From Rhodocyclaceae bacterium (lineage in GTDB: Bacteria; Pseudomonadota; Gammaproteobacteria; Burkholderiales; Rhodocyclaceae), in assembly GCA_016791205.1 (NCBI GenBank), contig JAEUNH010000030.1, forward strand, positions 1 to 47,856: a stretch of DNA of 47,856 nucleotides. The letters are read 5' to 3'. Below, one piece after another: positions 16,202 to 23,034 of this stretch. Position 1 is the stretch's first letter. Each line of letters begins with the position of its first letter. A program made the translations under genes and the position numbers. The notes below the pieces were generated by a model, which was given only the letters and a program-made list of their open reading frames with translations, was not told where the DNA came from and searched no databases.

Positions 16202-18037
16202 TCAGCGCGAAACCGTGATGGCGCCGCTGGACCCATCCACCCGGATCATCATGCCCGTCTCGATGATCTTGGTGGCGTGGCCGGTGCCGACCACCGCCGG
16301 CATGCCGTACTCGCGGCAGACGATCGCCGCGTGGCTCATGACGCCGCCGACGTCGGTGACGCAGGCCTTGATCTTGGCGAAGGCCGGCGCCCAGGACGGC
16401 GAGGTCGTCGGCGCCACCAGGATCTCGCCTTCCTGCAGCTGGCGGATGTCCTCCACCGTCTTGCAGACGCGGGCCTTGCCCTCGACGATGCCGGGGCTGC
16501 CGGCGAAGCCCTTGAACTCCTTGACGGTGGACAGATCCTTGACCTCCGACACCTTGGCCCAGTCGGCGAGCGAGGAGTTGGTGACGCCCCAGAGCACGAT
16601 GGTGAAGGGCTCCTGGATCACTTCCGGCGCGGTGCCGATGGCCGGCGGCGCGCTCCACTCCTTGAACTTCTTCATGACGCCCTTGCGCCACTCGACTTCC
16701 TTCGGCCAGGTCTGGGTGCCGCGCGGGGTGACGCCGGTGGCCCAGGCGGTGACGACGTCCCACAGCGCCTGCTTGATCTCGTCGCGGCGCAGCAGCCAGA
16801 CGTCCTCGACGTCCTTGATGATGCCGTGCTCGACCAGGATGGCGGCGACTTCGCGCATCTTGTTCCAGAACACCGAGTGGAACCAGTGCTCGACGTAGAA
16901 CAGGTGGTTCTCGACGTAGGGGAACACCGTCTTGGCGCAGCCGAGCAGCTCGTCGAACTGCTTGCGGTCCTCCTCCTTCTCGATCATGCCGCGGTACTCG
17001 GCGGTGATGCGGTCGCGCTCGGCGCGCACCTGCTCCATCGGCCGCTCGATGTTCACGCCCTGCTTGACCTTGCCGATGTAGGTCTGGATGCCGTTGAGCG
17101 GGATGTTCATGGCGTCGTTCCAGGAGCGGTCGTGGTGGAACCAGCCGGTGCCCGTCGACACGTTGAACCAGGGCTCGCGCGAGAGGTTGAGCGAGGTCAG
17201 CCACTCAACGCCCTTCGGCAATTTCTTCAGCGCGGCCTCGACCTCGGTCCACTCCTGGCTGAAGCAGACGGCGGCGTCCACGCCCAGCTCGATGGCGCGC
17301 TTGGCGAGCTTCTTCAGCTCCTCGTCGGGCTGGTACATGATGACGTCGATGCCGGAGATCATCTGCGTGACGCGCTGCGCCGGGATGCTCGGGAACAGCT
17401 TCTGCACGAAGTCGAGGAAGAAGACGTAGGCGGCGTAGCCGAGGTTGAGGAACTCGAAGTGGTACTGCCAGCACTTGATGCCGAGGTTGATGAGATCGTC
17501 GTAGTTCTTCAGCAGGTGGTAGCCCTTCGACTCGCCAACGGCGTCGGTGACCACCGAGATGTCCTCCATGTCGGCCAGGCGCGGGATCTCCAGCTTCTCC
17601 AGCTCGCGGATGGTGGCCTCCATCTTCACCTTCCACTTCTTCTCCAGCTCGTCCCAGTTCTTGTAGTAGTGGCCGGCGCGCTCCATGAAGTGCGGCACGC
17701 GGCTGCCGATCTCCGCGCCGTCCTTCACCGGCACCGGCGAGATGTAGACATAGCCGTTGATCATGCGGTGGTCGACGCCGCGCACCGGCGGCACCATGAA
17801 GATGCGGTTGTTGTACTGCGACAGCGCGAGGAACCAGGCCTCGTCCCAGATGGTGTCGAAGGGATACAGCGGCTCGGGATAGTGCAGGCCGTCGTAGAAC
17901 CAGAACATCTCCTTCTCGTACTGGTTGCGCACCGGGTCGTCGGTGACGAACTGGTACTGGTACGGATACATGCGCTCCCAGCCTTCGGTGCCGGGAATGG
18001 TGGCGGCTTTCACGTCATGCGGAACAGGAAATTTCAT
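16202..18037 (-). CDS. ppsA: Phenylphosphate synthase protein 1 (swivelling-His subunit)
   Basis: A 611-residue protein of about 70 kDa, as expected for phenylphosphate synthase protein 1. The C-terminal part (about 520-611) carries the PEP-synthase phosphohistidine motif DVGGVMSHAAIVCREYGMPA, whose histidine is phosphorylated and passes the phosphoryl group to phenol. The large N-terminal part is unique to this group and presumably binds phenol. The ATG at 18037 has GGAGGAG about 9 bases upstream; longer frames run through the promoter. It is the first gene of the phenol operon, about 80 bases downstream of the predicted transcription start. Confidence 0.92.
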   Translation of the reverse strand: MKFPVPHDVKAATIPGTEGWERMYPYQYQFVTDDPVRNQYEKEMFWFYDGLHYPEPLYPFDTIWDEAWFLALSQYNNRIFMVPPVRGVDHRMINGYVYISPVPVKDGAEIGSRVPHFMERAGHYYKNWDELEKKWKVKMEATIRELEKLEIPRLADMEDISVVTDAVGESKGYHLLKNYDDLINLGIKCWQYHFEFLNLGYAAYVFFLDFVQKLFPSIPAQRVTQMISGIDVIMYQPDEELKKLAKRAIELGVDAAVCFSQEWTEVEAALKKLPKGVEWLTSLNLSREPWFNVSTGTGWFHHDRSWNDAMNIPLNGIQTYIGKVKQGVNIERPMEQVRAERDRITAEYRGMIEKEEDRKQFDELLGCAKTVFPYVENHLFYVEHWFHSVFWNKMREVAAILVEHGIIKDVEDVWLLRRDEIKQALWDVVTAWATGVTPRGTQTWPKEVEWRKGVMKKFKEWSAPPAIGTAPEVIQEPFTIVLWGVTNSSLADWAKVSEVKDLSTVKEFKGFAGSPGIVEGKARVCKTVEDIRQLQEGEILVAPTTSPSWAPAFAKIKACVTDVGGVMSHAAIVCREYGMPAVVGTGHATKIIETGMMIRVDGSSGAITVSR

Positions 18038-18126
18038 TTCGGCTACTCCTCCACGCGGTGATTGATATCGATGTCTTCCGGGTTGCCGGGCATGCGTTGT
18101 GCACCGGCTGTGCGTGGGTGGCCTAT

Positions 18127-18142
18127 CGCAAGCCATGTGCCA
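18127..18142 (-). promoter_or_regulatory. Sigma54 -24/-12 promoter of the phenol operon
   Basis: On the minus strand the sequence reads TGGCAC-ATGGC-TTGCG, a perfect match to TGGCAC-N5-TTGC with the required spacing of GG and GC. It points at ppsA, whose start is about 90 bases downstream. Its pairing with a sigma54-dependent activator encoded divergently makes the assignment strong. The rest of this 400-base gap holds the XylR-type palindromes listed separately. Confidence 0.88.
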
Positions 18143-18279
18143 TCTGCGCCGCAACATGCCGGCCGGGTGGCGCCGGATACGGCCTGCGGCATGGTGAAGG
18201 GGCGTGCTTTGGCGTGTTGCGGAGACCGACTTTTCCTGCGGTGCAGCATTGATAGGTCGAATTTTTTCAAGCACAGCGC

Positions 18280-18295
18280 TTGACGATTTGATAAA
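18280..18295. promoter_or_regulatory. Weak XylR-type half-site
   Basis: TTGACGATTTGATAAA keeps the TTGA opening and the TTGAT core of the XylR/DmpR enhancer pattern but lacks the closing arm. It lies about 48 bases from the better site at 18321, closer to the promoter, a spacing compatible with two enhancer sites. Low confidence. Confidence 0.3.
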
Positions 18296-18320
18296 ACAGA
18301 AAAGCAAACTGGGGTAGGAT

Positions 18321-18336
18321 TTGATCAATTGATTGA
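18321..18336. promoter_or_regulatory. Upstream activating sequence, XylR/DmpR type
   Basis: TTGATCAATTGATTGA matches the XylR-family enhancer pattern TTGANCAANTGNTCAA at nearly all defined positions; only the final arm departs. It lies about 180 bases upstream of the -24 box of the ppsA promoter, a normal distance for a sigma54 enhancer. The binder is expected to be the regulator encoded at 18438. Confidence 0.65.
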
Positions 18337-18402
18337 ATTCAGGCCCGACTTGCCGCCGCAATCCTTGAGCGGCAAGGAATAAGCCCCGACCGGCGCTTCA
18401 CC

Positions 18403-18414
18403 ATTTGATCAAAT
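18403..18414. promoter_or_regulatory. Second palindrome next to the regulator start
   Basis: ATTTGATCAAAT is a perfect 12-base palindrome sharing TTGATCAA with the activating site at 18321. It ends 23 bases before the regulator's ATG, just upstream of its AGGAGG. It could be a further enhancer site for ppsA or an autoregulatory site. Confidence 0.5.
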
Positions 18415-18437
18415 CGCCGGACGGGCCAGGAGGAACC

Positions 18438-20177
18438 ATGAGAAAACTGACATCCGTCGCCAAGGCGGCCGACGACCTGCGCTCGCACGTGCACTTCGAC
18501 GCCGAGACCGGCCAGATCTGGCTCAACGAGAACCGCATGCTGCTGGTGCATGCCGAAGCCCAGGCGCTGCTGCGCAAGGAGCTGATCGACACCCTCGGCA
18601 TGGAGCGGGCGCGCGGCCTGCTCACCCGGATGGGCTATGCCTCGGGAGTGCGCGACGCCGAACTGGCGCGCAAGCAGTCGCAGAGCGCCGACGACATGGA
18701 AGCCTTCATGACCGGGCCGAAGCTGCACACCCTCGAAGGCATCGTCCGGGTGACGCCGATCCGCCTCGAGATGGACCGGCCGCGCGGCGCCTTCTACGGC
18801 GAATTCCTCTGGGAGCATTCCTGGGAGGGCCAGTGGCACCGCCACTACTTCGGCGTGCACCACGAGCCGGTGTGCTGGACGCAGATCGGCTACGCCTCGG
18901 GCTACACCTCGGCCTTCATGGGCCGGCGCATCCTCTACAAGGAGGTCGAGTGCGTCGGCGCCGGCGACAACAACTGCCGCATCGTCGGCCGGCCGATCGA
19001 GGAATGGGAGGACGCCGAGGCGCAGATGCGCTACTACAACCCGGAATCCATCGCCGACCAGCTGATCGACCTGCAGACCCAGGTCACCCACCTGCGCTCC
19101 TCGATCGGCGAGAAGGAGACCCTGCCGCAGCACATGATCGGCGTCTCGCCGGGCTTTCGCGCCGCCTACGGCCTGCTCAAGCAGGCCGCCGACAGCCAGA
19201 TCCCGGTGCTGCTGCTCGGCGAGACCGGCGTCGGCAAGGAGGTCTTCGCCCGCTGCCTGCACGAGATGAGCCCGCGCGCCGGCAAGGACTTCGTCGCGGT
19301 GAACTGCGCCGCCATGCCGCAGGAGCTGGTGGAATCGGAGCTCTTCGGCGTCGAGAAGGGCGCCTACACCGGCGCCCAGTCGGCGCGGCCGGGGCGCTTC
19401 GAACGGGCCGACGGGGGCACGCTGTTCCTCGACGAGGTCGGCGACCTGCCGCTCCCCGCCCAGGCCAAGCTGCTGCGGGTGCTGCAGGAGCGCGAGATCG
19501 AGCGGCTCGGCGACCAGAAGCCGCGCAAGGTGGACGTGCGGGTGGTGGCGGCCACCAACGCCGACCTCGCCAAGCTGGTCAAGGAGGGCCGGTTCCGCCT
19601 CGACCTCTACTACCGGCTCAACGCCTACCAGATCCTCATCCCGCCGCTGCGCGAGCGCAAGGACGACATCTCGCCGCTGTCGAAGGCCTTCCTGGAAAAG
19701 TACGCCACGGTGCACGGCAAGCGGCTGCGCGGCTTCACCGACAAAGCCAAGCGGGCGCTGCTCTCCTACACCTGGCCGGGCAACATCCGCGAGCTGCAGA
19801 ACGTCATCGAGCGCGCCGTCATCCTCGCCCCGCACGGCACCCGCGTCGAGGCCGAGCAGCTGTTCCTCGCCGAGCGCGACGGCGCCTCGCCGGAACTCGG
19901 GCTCGACGCCCACGGCGACCTGGCGCGCGGCTGGCAGCCGGGCGAGCGCCTCTGCGAATCGGTGCTCAACGGCGTGTTCACCCTCGACGAGGTCGAGTCG
20001 ATGCTGCTGGAGACCGCCGTGGCCAAGGCGAAAGGCAATCTTTCCGGCGCGGCGCGCCTGCTCGGCATCACCCGCCCGCAGCTCGCCTACCGGCTGAAGC
20101 GCATGAAAGAGGCGGACAAGCAGGAAAAGGTGCCGGCGCCGGAGAAGCGGCCGGCGAAAAACAGCGTGGCAGCCTAG
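18438..20177 (+). CDS. Sigma54-dependent phenol-type activator (XylR/DmpR family)
   Basis: A 579-residue NtrC-family regulator. An N-terminal effector domain of the XylR_N type spans about 10-130. A V4R domain follows (about 130-205, ending with [10 protein letters not shown]). The AAA+ domain runs about 230-465 with Walker A GETGVGKE, the sigma54-contact loop as GAYTGA (a Tyr in place of the common Phe) and Walker [11 protein letters not shown] Fis-type helix-turn-helix, [20 protein letters not shown], lies near the C-terminus. AGGAGG is 4 bases before the ATG at 18438. It is divergent from ppsA and probably activates it on binding phenol or phenylphosphate-related effectors, as XylR_N domains bind aromatics directly. 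Confidence 0.9.
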   Translation: MRKLTSVAKAADDLRSHVHFDAETGQIWLNENRMLLVHAEAQALLRKELIDTLGMERARGLLTRMGYASGVRDAELARKQSQSADDMEAFMTGPKLHTLEGIVRVTPIRLEMDRPRGAFYGEFLWEHSWEGQWHRHYFGVHHEPVCWTQIGYASGYTSAFMGRRILYKEVECVGAGDNNCRIVGRPIEEWEDAEAQMRYYNPESIADQLIDLQTQVTHLRSSIGEKETLPQHMIGVSPGFRAAYGLLKQAADSQIPVLLLGETGVGKEVFARCLHEMSPRAGKDFVAVNCAAMPQELVESELFGVEKGAYTGAQSARPGRFERADGGTLFLDEVGDLPLPAQAKLLRVLQEREIERLGDQKPRKVDVRVVAATNADLAKLVKEGRFRLDLYYRLNAYQILIPPLRERKDDISPLSKAFLEKYATVHGKRLRGFTDKAKRALLSYTWPGNIRELQNVIERAVILAPHGTRVEAEQLFLAERDGASPELGLDAHGDLARGWQPGERLCESVLNGVFTLDEVESMLLETAVAKAKGNLSGAARLLGITRPQLAYRLKRMKEADKQEKVPAPEKRPAKNSVAA

Positions 20178-20186
20178 GATGAACAG

Positions 20187-20246
20187 CCCCCACGCTCACT
20201 TCGTTCGCTGCCCCCCAAGGGGGCGCTCAGCGCCCTTCGGGCGGCC
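20187..20246. repeat. GC-rich palindromic intergenic element
   Basis: The stretch starts CCCCCACGCTCACTTCGTTC and contains three adjacent hairpins: CCCCC-AA-GGGGG, GGGCGCT-CA-GCGCCC and CGCCC-TTC-GGGCG. It resembles a short palindromic element I associate with betaproteobacterial intergenic regions. It lies just after the regulator stop, so it may also act as a terminator. Only one copy is seen in this window. Confidence 0.5.
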
Positions 20247-20260
20247 GGGCGGGCGCTGAG

Positions 20261-20731
20261 ATGGGCGCCGACCTGCGCAGCCGCGTGCTCGCCCTCCTCG
20301 CCGAGCACCACGTCATGACGCTGGCCACCGCCGGCGAAGACGGCCCCTGGGCGGCGGCGGTGTTCTACGCCCACGACGATTGTCGCCTCTATTTCCTTTC
20401 CGCGCCGACCACGCGCCACGCGCAGAACCTGGCGCGCCAGCCGCGCGTCGCCGCCACCATCCAGCGCGACTACGCCGACTGGCCCGGCATCCGCGGCCTG
20501 CAGCTCGTAGGCACCGTGCGCGAAGTTACACCCGAAGACGAAACCCGCGTGCGCGCCCTCTACCAGCGTCGCTACCCCCTCATCGGCGGCGGCGCCGGCG
20601 TGCCGCGCAAGCTCCTCGAAGCGCTCGACAAGATCCGCTGGTACGAATTCGTGCCGGCGGACATCTACCTCATCGACAACACCCTCGGCTTCGCCCACCG
20701 CGAACACTTCTCGCCGTCTTCGGGAGACTAG
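20261..20731 (+). CDS. PPOX-like (YhbP/UPF0306-type) flavin-binding protein
   Basis: A 156-residue split-barrel protein with LLAEHHVMTLATAGEDGPWAAAVFYA at residues 12-37, LYFLSAPTTRHAQNLARQPRVAATIQ near 47-72 and GLQLVGTVREV near 85. This is the pyridoxamine-phosphate-oxidase-like fold that binds FMN or heme. The final WYEFVPADIYLIDN is typical of the YhbP group. Substrate unknown. It follows the regulator and the hairpin-rich repeat by 14 bases and has no strong ribosome site, so its expression level cannot be judged. Confidence 0.75.
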   Translation: MGADLRSRVLALLAEHHVMTLATAGEDGPWAAAVFYAHDDCRLYFLSAPTTRHAQNLARQPRVAATIQRDYADWPGIRGLQLVGTVREVTPEDETRVRALYQRRYPLIGGGAGVPRKLLEALDKIRWYEFVPADIYLIDNTLGFAHREHFSPSSGD

Positions 20732-20931
20732 TGGATTGGTCGCCCCTTCTGAGGCCCGGCTCAGCCTCAAACAAGATGACGTTCGCGCTGATGCCGGATA
20801 CCACCTGTTCATTGCGGCCGTCTCGGGCTTGCTCGATGCGGTCGATGTTCAAATAGAGGATCAGCCGGCTCTCGGGCGGCAGTCACCTTCATGCGAAGGC
20901 TTCCAGGTTGCCCGGGTTTGTCGCCGCCTGA

Positions 20932-20958
20932 CGGATTGGCGATGCGTTCGCCAATCCG
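20932..20958 (-). terminator. Hairpin downstream of lgt
   Basis: CGGATTGGCGA-TGCGT-TCGCCAATCCG is a perfect 11-base-pair stem with a 5-base loop, 6 bases beyond the lgt stop codon. No T-run follows on either strand, so it may be a 3' stabiliser or a Rho-type end rather than a classic terminator. The rest of 20732-20931 holds no gene I can support. Confidence 0.5.
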
Positions 20959-20963
20959 CAAAG

Positions 20964-21755
20964 CTACGTGGCCGCGGCCTTCTTCGACCAGACCAGCATT
21001 ACCACGCCGGCGGCGATCATCGGCAGCGACAGCCACTGGCCCATGCTGATCGTGTAGCTGAGGCCGAAGATGCCGGCGTCCGGCTCGCGGAAGAACTCGG
21101 CGATGAAGCGCACCGCGCCGTAGCCGATGAGGAACACCGCCGACACCGCGCCCAGTGCGCGCGGCTTCGCCGAGAACCACCACAGCACGGCGAAGAATAC
21201 GACGCCCTCGAGGAAGGCCTGGTAGAGCTGGGACGGGTGGCGCGCGATGGCGTCGACGTGGGGAAACACCATCGCCCAGGGCAGCGCGGGATCGGCGGCG
21301 CGCCCCCACAGCTCGCCGTTGATGAAGTTGCCGAGGCGGCCGAAGCCCAGCCCCGGCGGCACCAGCGGGGCGATGAAATCCATCACCGCGAACCAGGCGA
21401 GCTTTTTCTTGCGCGCATACAGGACCATCGCGACCAGCACGCCGAGGAAGCCGCCGTGGAAGGCCATGCCGCCCTTCCAGACGGCGAGGATCTCCAGCGG
21501 ATGGGCGAGGTAGTGCGCCGGTTCGTAGAACAGCACCTGGCCGAGCCGCCCGCCGATGACCACGCCGAGCACACCGTAGAAGAGCAGGTCGTCGATGTCC
21601 TTCGCCGTCCAGTTGAGGTCGGGCCGGCGCGCGATGCGCCGGCGGCCGAGCATCACGAAAGCGACGAAGCCGGCCAGGTACATCAGCCCGTACCAGCGCA
21701 CCGACAGCGGGCCGAGGGAAAAGGCGATGGGGTCGATCTGGGGATAGGTCAGCAT
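20964..21755 (-). CDS. lgt: Phosphatidylglycerol-prolipoprotein diacylglyceryl transferase
   Basis: A 263-residue inner-membrane enzyme that attaches diacylglyceryl to the lipobox cysteine of prolipoproteins. Family features are [23 protein letters not shown] at the start, the H-x-G-G motif in MAFHGGFLG near residue 99, and the Lgt signature [14 protein letters not shown] near residue 139, followed by HPSQLYQ...EG near 174. About seven hydrophobic segments are visible. The start at 21755 (MLTYPQIDP) fits family N-termini; an in-frame ATG at 21785 would add ten residues. It is a core gene at the left border of the catabolic block. Confidence 0.93.
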   Translation of the reverse strand: MLTYPQIDPIAFSLGPLSVRWYGLMYLAGFVAFVMLGRRRIARRPDLNWTAKDIDDLLFYGVLGVVIGGRLGQVLFYEPAHYLAHPLEILAVWKGGMAFHGGFLGVLVAMVLYARKKKLAWFAVMDFIAPLVPPGLGFGRLGNFINGELWGRAADPALPWAMVFPHVDAIARHPSQLYQAFLEGVVFFAVLWWFSAKPRALGAVSAVFLIGYGAVRFIAEFFREPDAGIFGLSYTISMGQWLSLPMIAAGVVMLVWSKKAAAT

Positions 21756-21798
21756 GGCAGGGATGATAAGGGCAAATTGACGCATCGCCGTCGAGGTG

Positions 21799-21810
21799 AT
21801 ACTTTTGTAT
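21799..21810. promoter_or_regulatory. Small inverted repeat before the ParD/ParE-like pair
   Basis: ATAC-TTTT-GTAT is a 4-base inverted repeat in an AT-rich stretch 22 bases before the antitoxin start. It is a plausible operator for the ribbon-helix-helix antitoxin. Assignment is by position only. Confidence 0.35.
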
Positions 21811-21832
21811 TACCTGTTTTACCGGAGCCGCC

Positions 21833-22114
21833 ATGACCGTCACGACGACCCTCAAACTGCCGGAGGAACTGAAAGACCGCGTCGTTTCCGCCGCGACAGC
21901 GGCAGGCAAGACGCCCCACGCCTGGATGGTGGAAGCCATCGAAGCCCAGGCCGCGCTGGCCCAGCGCCGCAAGGCCTTTGTCGCTTCAGCCCTGAAGGCT
22001 GAACAGGAGGTGGCCCAATACGGCCTGGTCTACGATGCCGACGAGGTGTTCAGCTACATCCTGGCCAAGGCCGAGGGCAAGCGCGCGGCCAAACCCAAGC
22101 CGCGCAAGCGCTAG
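21833..22114 (+). CDS. ParD/CopG-like antitoxin
   Basis: A 93-residue protein with an N-terminal ribbon-helix-helix: TTTLKLPEELKDRVVSAATAAGKTPHAWMVEAIEAQAAL at residues 4-42. The Lys/Arg-rich tail (KRAAKPKPRKR) is charged and probably flexible. It is followed 5 bases later by a RelE/ParE-like toxin gene, so it is best read as the antitoxin and autorepressor of a type II pair. A GGAG lies upstream of the ATG. Confidence 0.8.
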   Translation: MTVTTTLKLPEELKDRVVSAATAAGKTPHAWMVEAIEAQAALAQRRKAFVASALKAEQEVAQYGLVYDADEVFSYILAKAEGKRAAKPKPRKR

Positions 22115-22119
22115 CCGCC

Positions 22120-22410
22120 TTGACCCGCCTCGTCTTGGCGCCGGGCGCGCTGCGCGATATCGACCGACTGACGGAATTTTTGATCGAACAGGATGCGCGC
22201 GCCGCGGTGGCCACGGCGCGGATACTGATCGACGGCCTCGGCATCCTGAAACAGCACCCGCTAATCGGACGCGAAGCCGAAGCCGGCTTGCGCGAACTGG
22301 TCATTTCGAGGGGACGCAGCGGCTATGTGGCCCTCTACCGCTTCGATGTCGCCGCGGATACGGCGCTCGTCCTGACCCTCCGGCACCAGCGGGAGGGCGG
22401 TTACGCCTAG
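22120..22410 (+). CDS. RelE/ParE-like toxin
   Basis: A 96-residue protein of the ParE/RelE fold: LVLAPGALRDIDRLTEFLIEQD at the N-terminus, GLGILKQHPLIGREAE in the middle and LRELVISRGRSGYVALYRFD...LVLTLRHQREGGY at the end, the family's R-x-x-x-x...G-Y-V-x-x-Y-x...I-x-x-x-x-H-x-R pattern. The frame opens with a TTG at 22120. By family it poisons gyrase or mRNA. Its 3' end overlaps that of the converging Lrp-type gene by 4 bases. Confidence 0.82.
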   Translation: MTRLVLAPGALRDIDRLTEFLIEQDARAAVATARILIDGLGILKQHPLIGREAEAGLRELVISRGRSGYVALYRFDVAADTALVLTLRHQREGGYA

Positions 22411-22895
22411 TTGGCGGAAATGGGTAGAGCCGTTTTGTATTTGACCTGCTTGAGGGTGATGCTGGAACGAATGTTGGATACATGCGGAATTCGGGCCAGA
22501 TGCTCGACGATAAAACTTTGCAATGCCTTGAGATCGGACACCACGACTCTCAGCAGGTAGTCCGAATCGCCGGTCATCAAATAGCACTCCATTACTTCGG
22601 GATAGCTCTGCACCCGATCCTCGAATACCCTGAGGCCGCTGGCGACCTGCTTCTCGAGGCTGACCTGAATGAAAGCCGAAATTTCCAGACCTACATCTTC
22701 AGGATTGATCAACGTCACGTAACCGCGAATCACGCCCGAAGATTCAAGATCACGAACTCTTCTCAGGCAAGGAGCCGGCGACAGGCTGACTGCTTCGGCC
22801 AGTGCGACGTTTGTTATGCGGGCATCGGTCTGGAGCCTGTCGAGCAGATTGATATCGATGTCGTCCAAACGCGATTTCTGATTTACGTTGCGCAT
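22407..22895 (-). CDS. Lrp/AsnC-family transcriptional regulator
   Basis: A 162-residue regulator. The N-terminal helix-turn-helix covers LDDIDINLLDRLQTDARITN...LSPAPCLRRVRDLESSGVIRGY (about 10-58). The C-terminal RAM effector domain covers about 65-150, including PEVMECYLMTGDSDYLLRVVV, the conserved G-D-x-D-Y-L-L stretch. The ATG at 22895 was preferred over an upstream TTG at 22916. It is divergent from the AceE-like gene. RAM domains bind amino acids or related small acids, so it is the likely sensor for the pathway encoded to its right. Confidence 0.88.
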   Translation of the reverse strand: MRNVNQKSRLDDIDINLLDRLQTDARITNVALAEAVSLSPAPCLRRVRDLESSGVIRGYVTLINPEDVGLEISAFIQVSLEKQVASGLRVFEDRVQSYPEVMECYLMTGDSDYLLRVVVSDLKALQSFIVEHLARIPHVSNIRSSITLKQVKYKTALPISAN

Positions 22896-22917
22896 GATAG
22901 GGAAGTTATTAAGCAAT

Positions 22918-22930
22918 AATTGCGCATTAG
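22918..22930. promoter_or_regulatory. 13-base site shared with the transporter promoter (copy 1)
   Basis: AATTGCGCATTAG lies in the gap between the divergent Lrp-type regulator and the AceE-like gene. The identical 13 bases occur at 36773-36785 before the ABC transporter operon. The nearly symmetrical core around TGCGCA would suit an Lrp-family dimer. Candidate operator. Confidence 0.5.
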
Positions 22931-22982
22931 ATCATTCCGCCATATCGAAAAGCAATATCCTGAAGAGCCAATAAACATAAAA

Positions 22983-23031
22983 TTTCTCCCTTAACAGGGC
23001 GGGTATTCATTTCCCGCGAAATGGGGAGAAA
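22983..23031 (+). promoter_or_regulatory. 5'-leader stem that would cover the ribosome site of the E1 gene
   Basis: TTTCTCCC at 22983-22990 is a perfect complement of GGGAGAAA at 23024-23031, which contains the ribosome binding site of the E1 gene (ATG at 23035). An inner hairpin GCGGG (22999-23003) with CCCGC (23013-23017) stacks inside. If transcribed, the leader could hide the ribosome site. No known riboswitch class is recognised. Confidence 0.45.
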
Positions 23032-23034
23032 GTT

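Noticed and set aside
20670..20852. Short minus-strand frame in the gap after the PPOX-like gene (contains LNIDRIEQARDG)
   Set aside because: No family match, overlaps the real gene's end, and lacks a ribosome site. It could be a remnant, but nothing supports a call.
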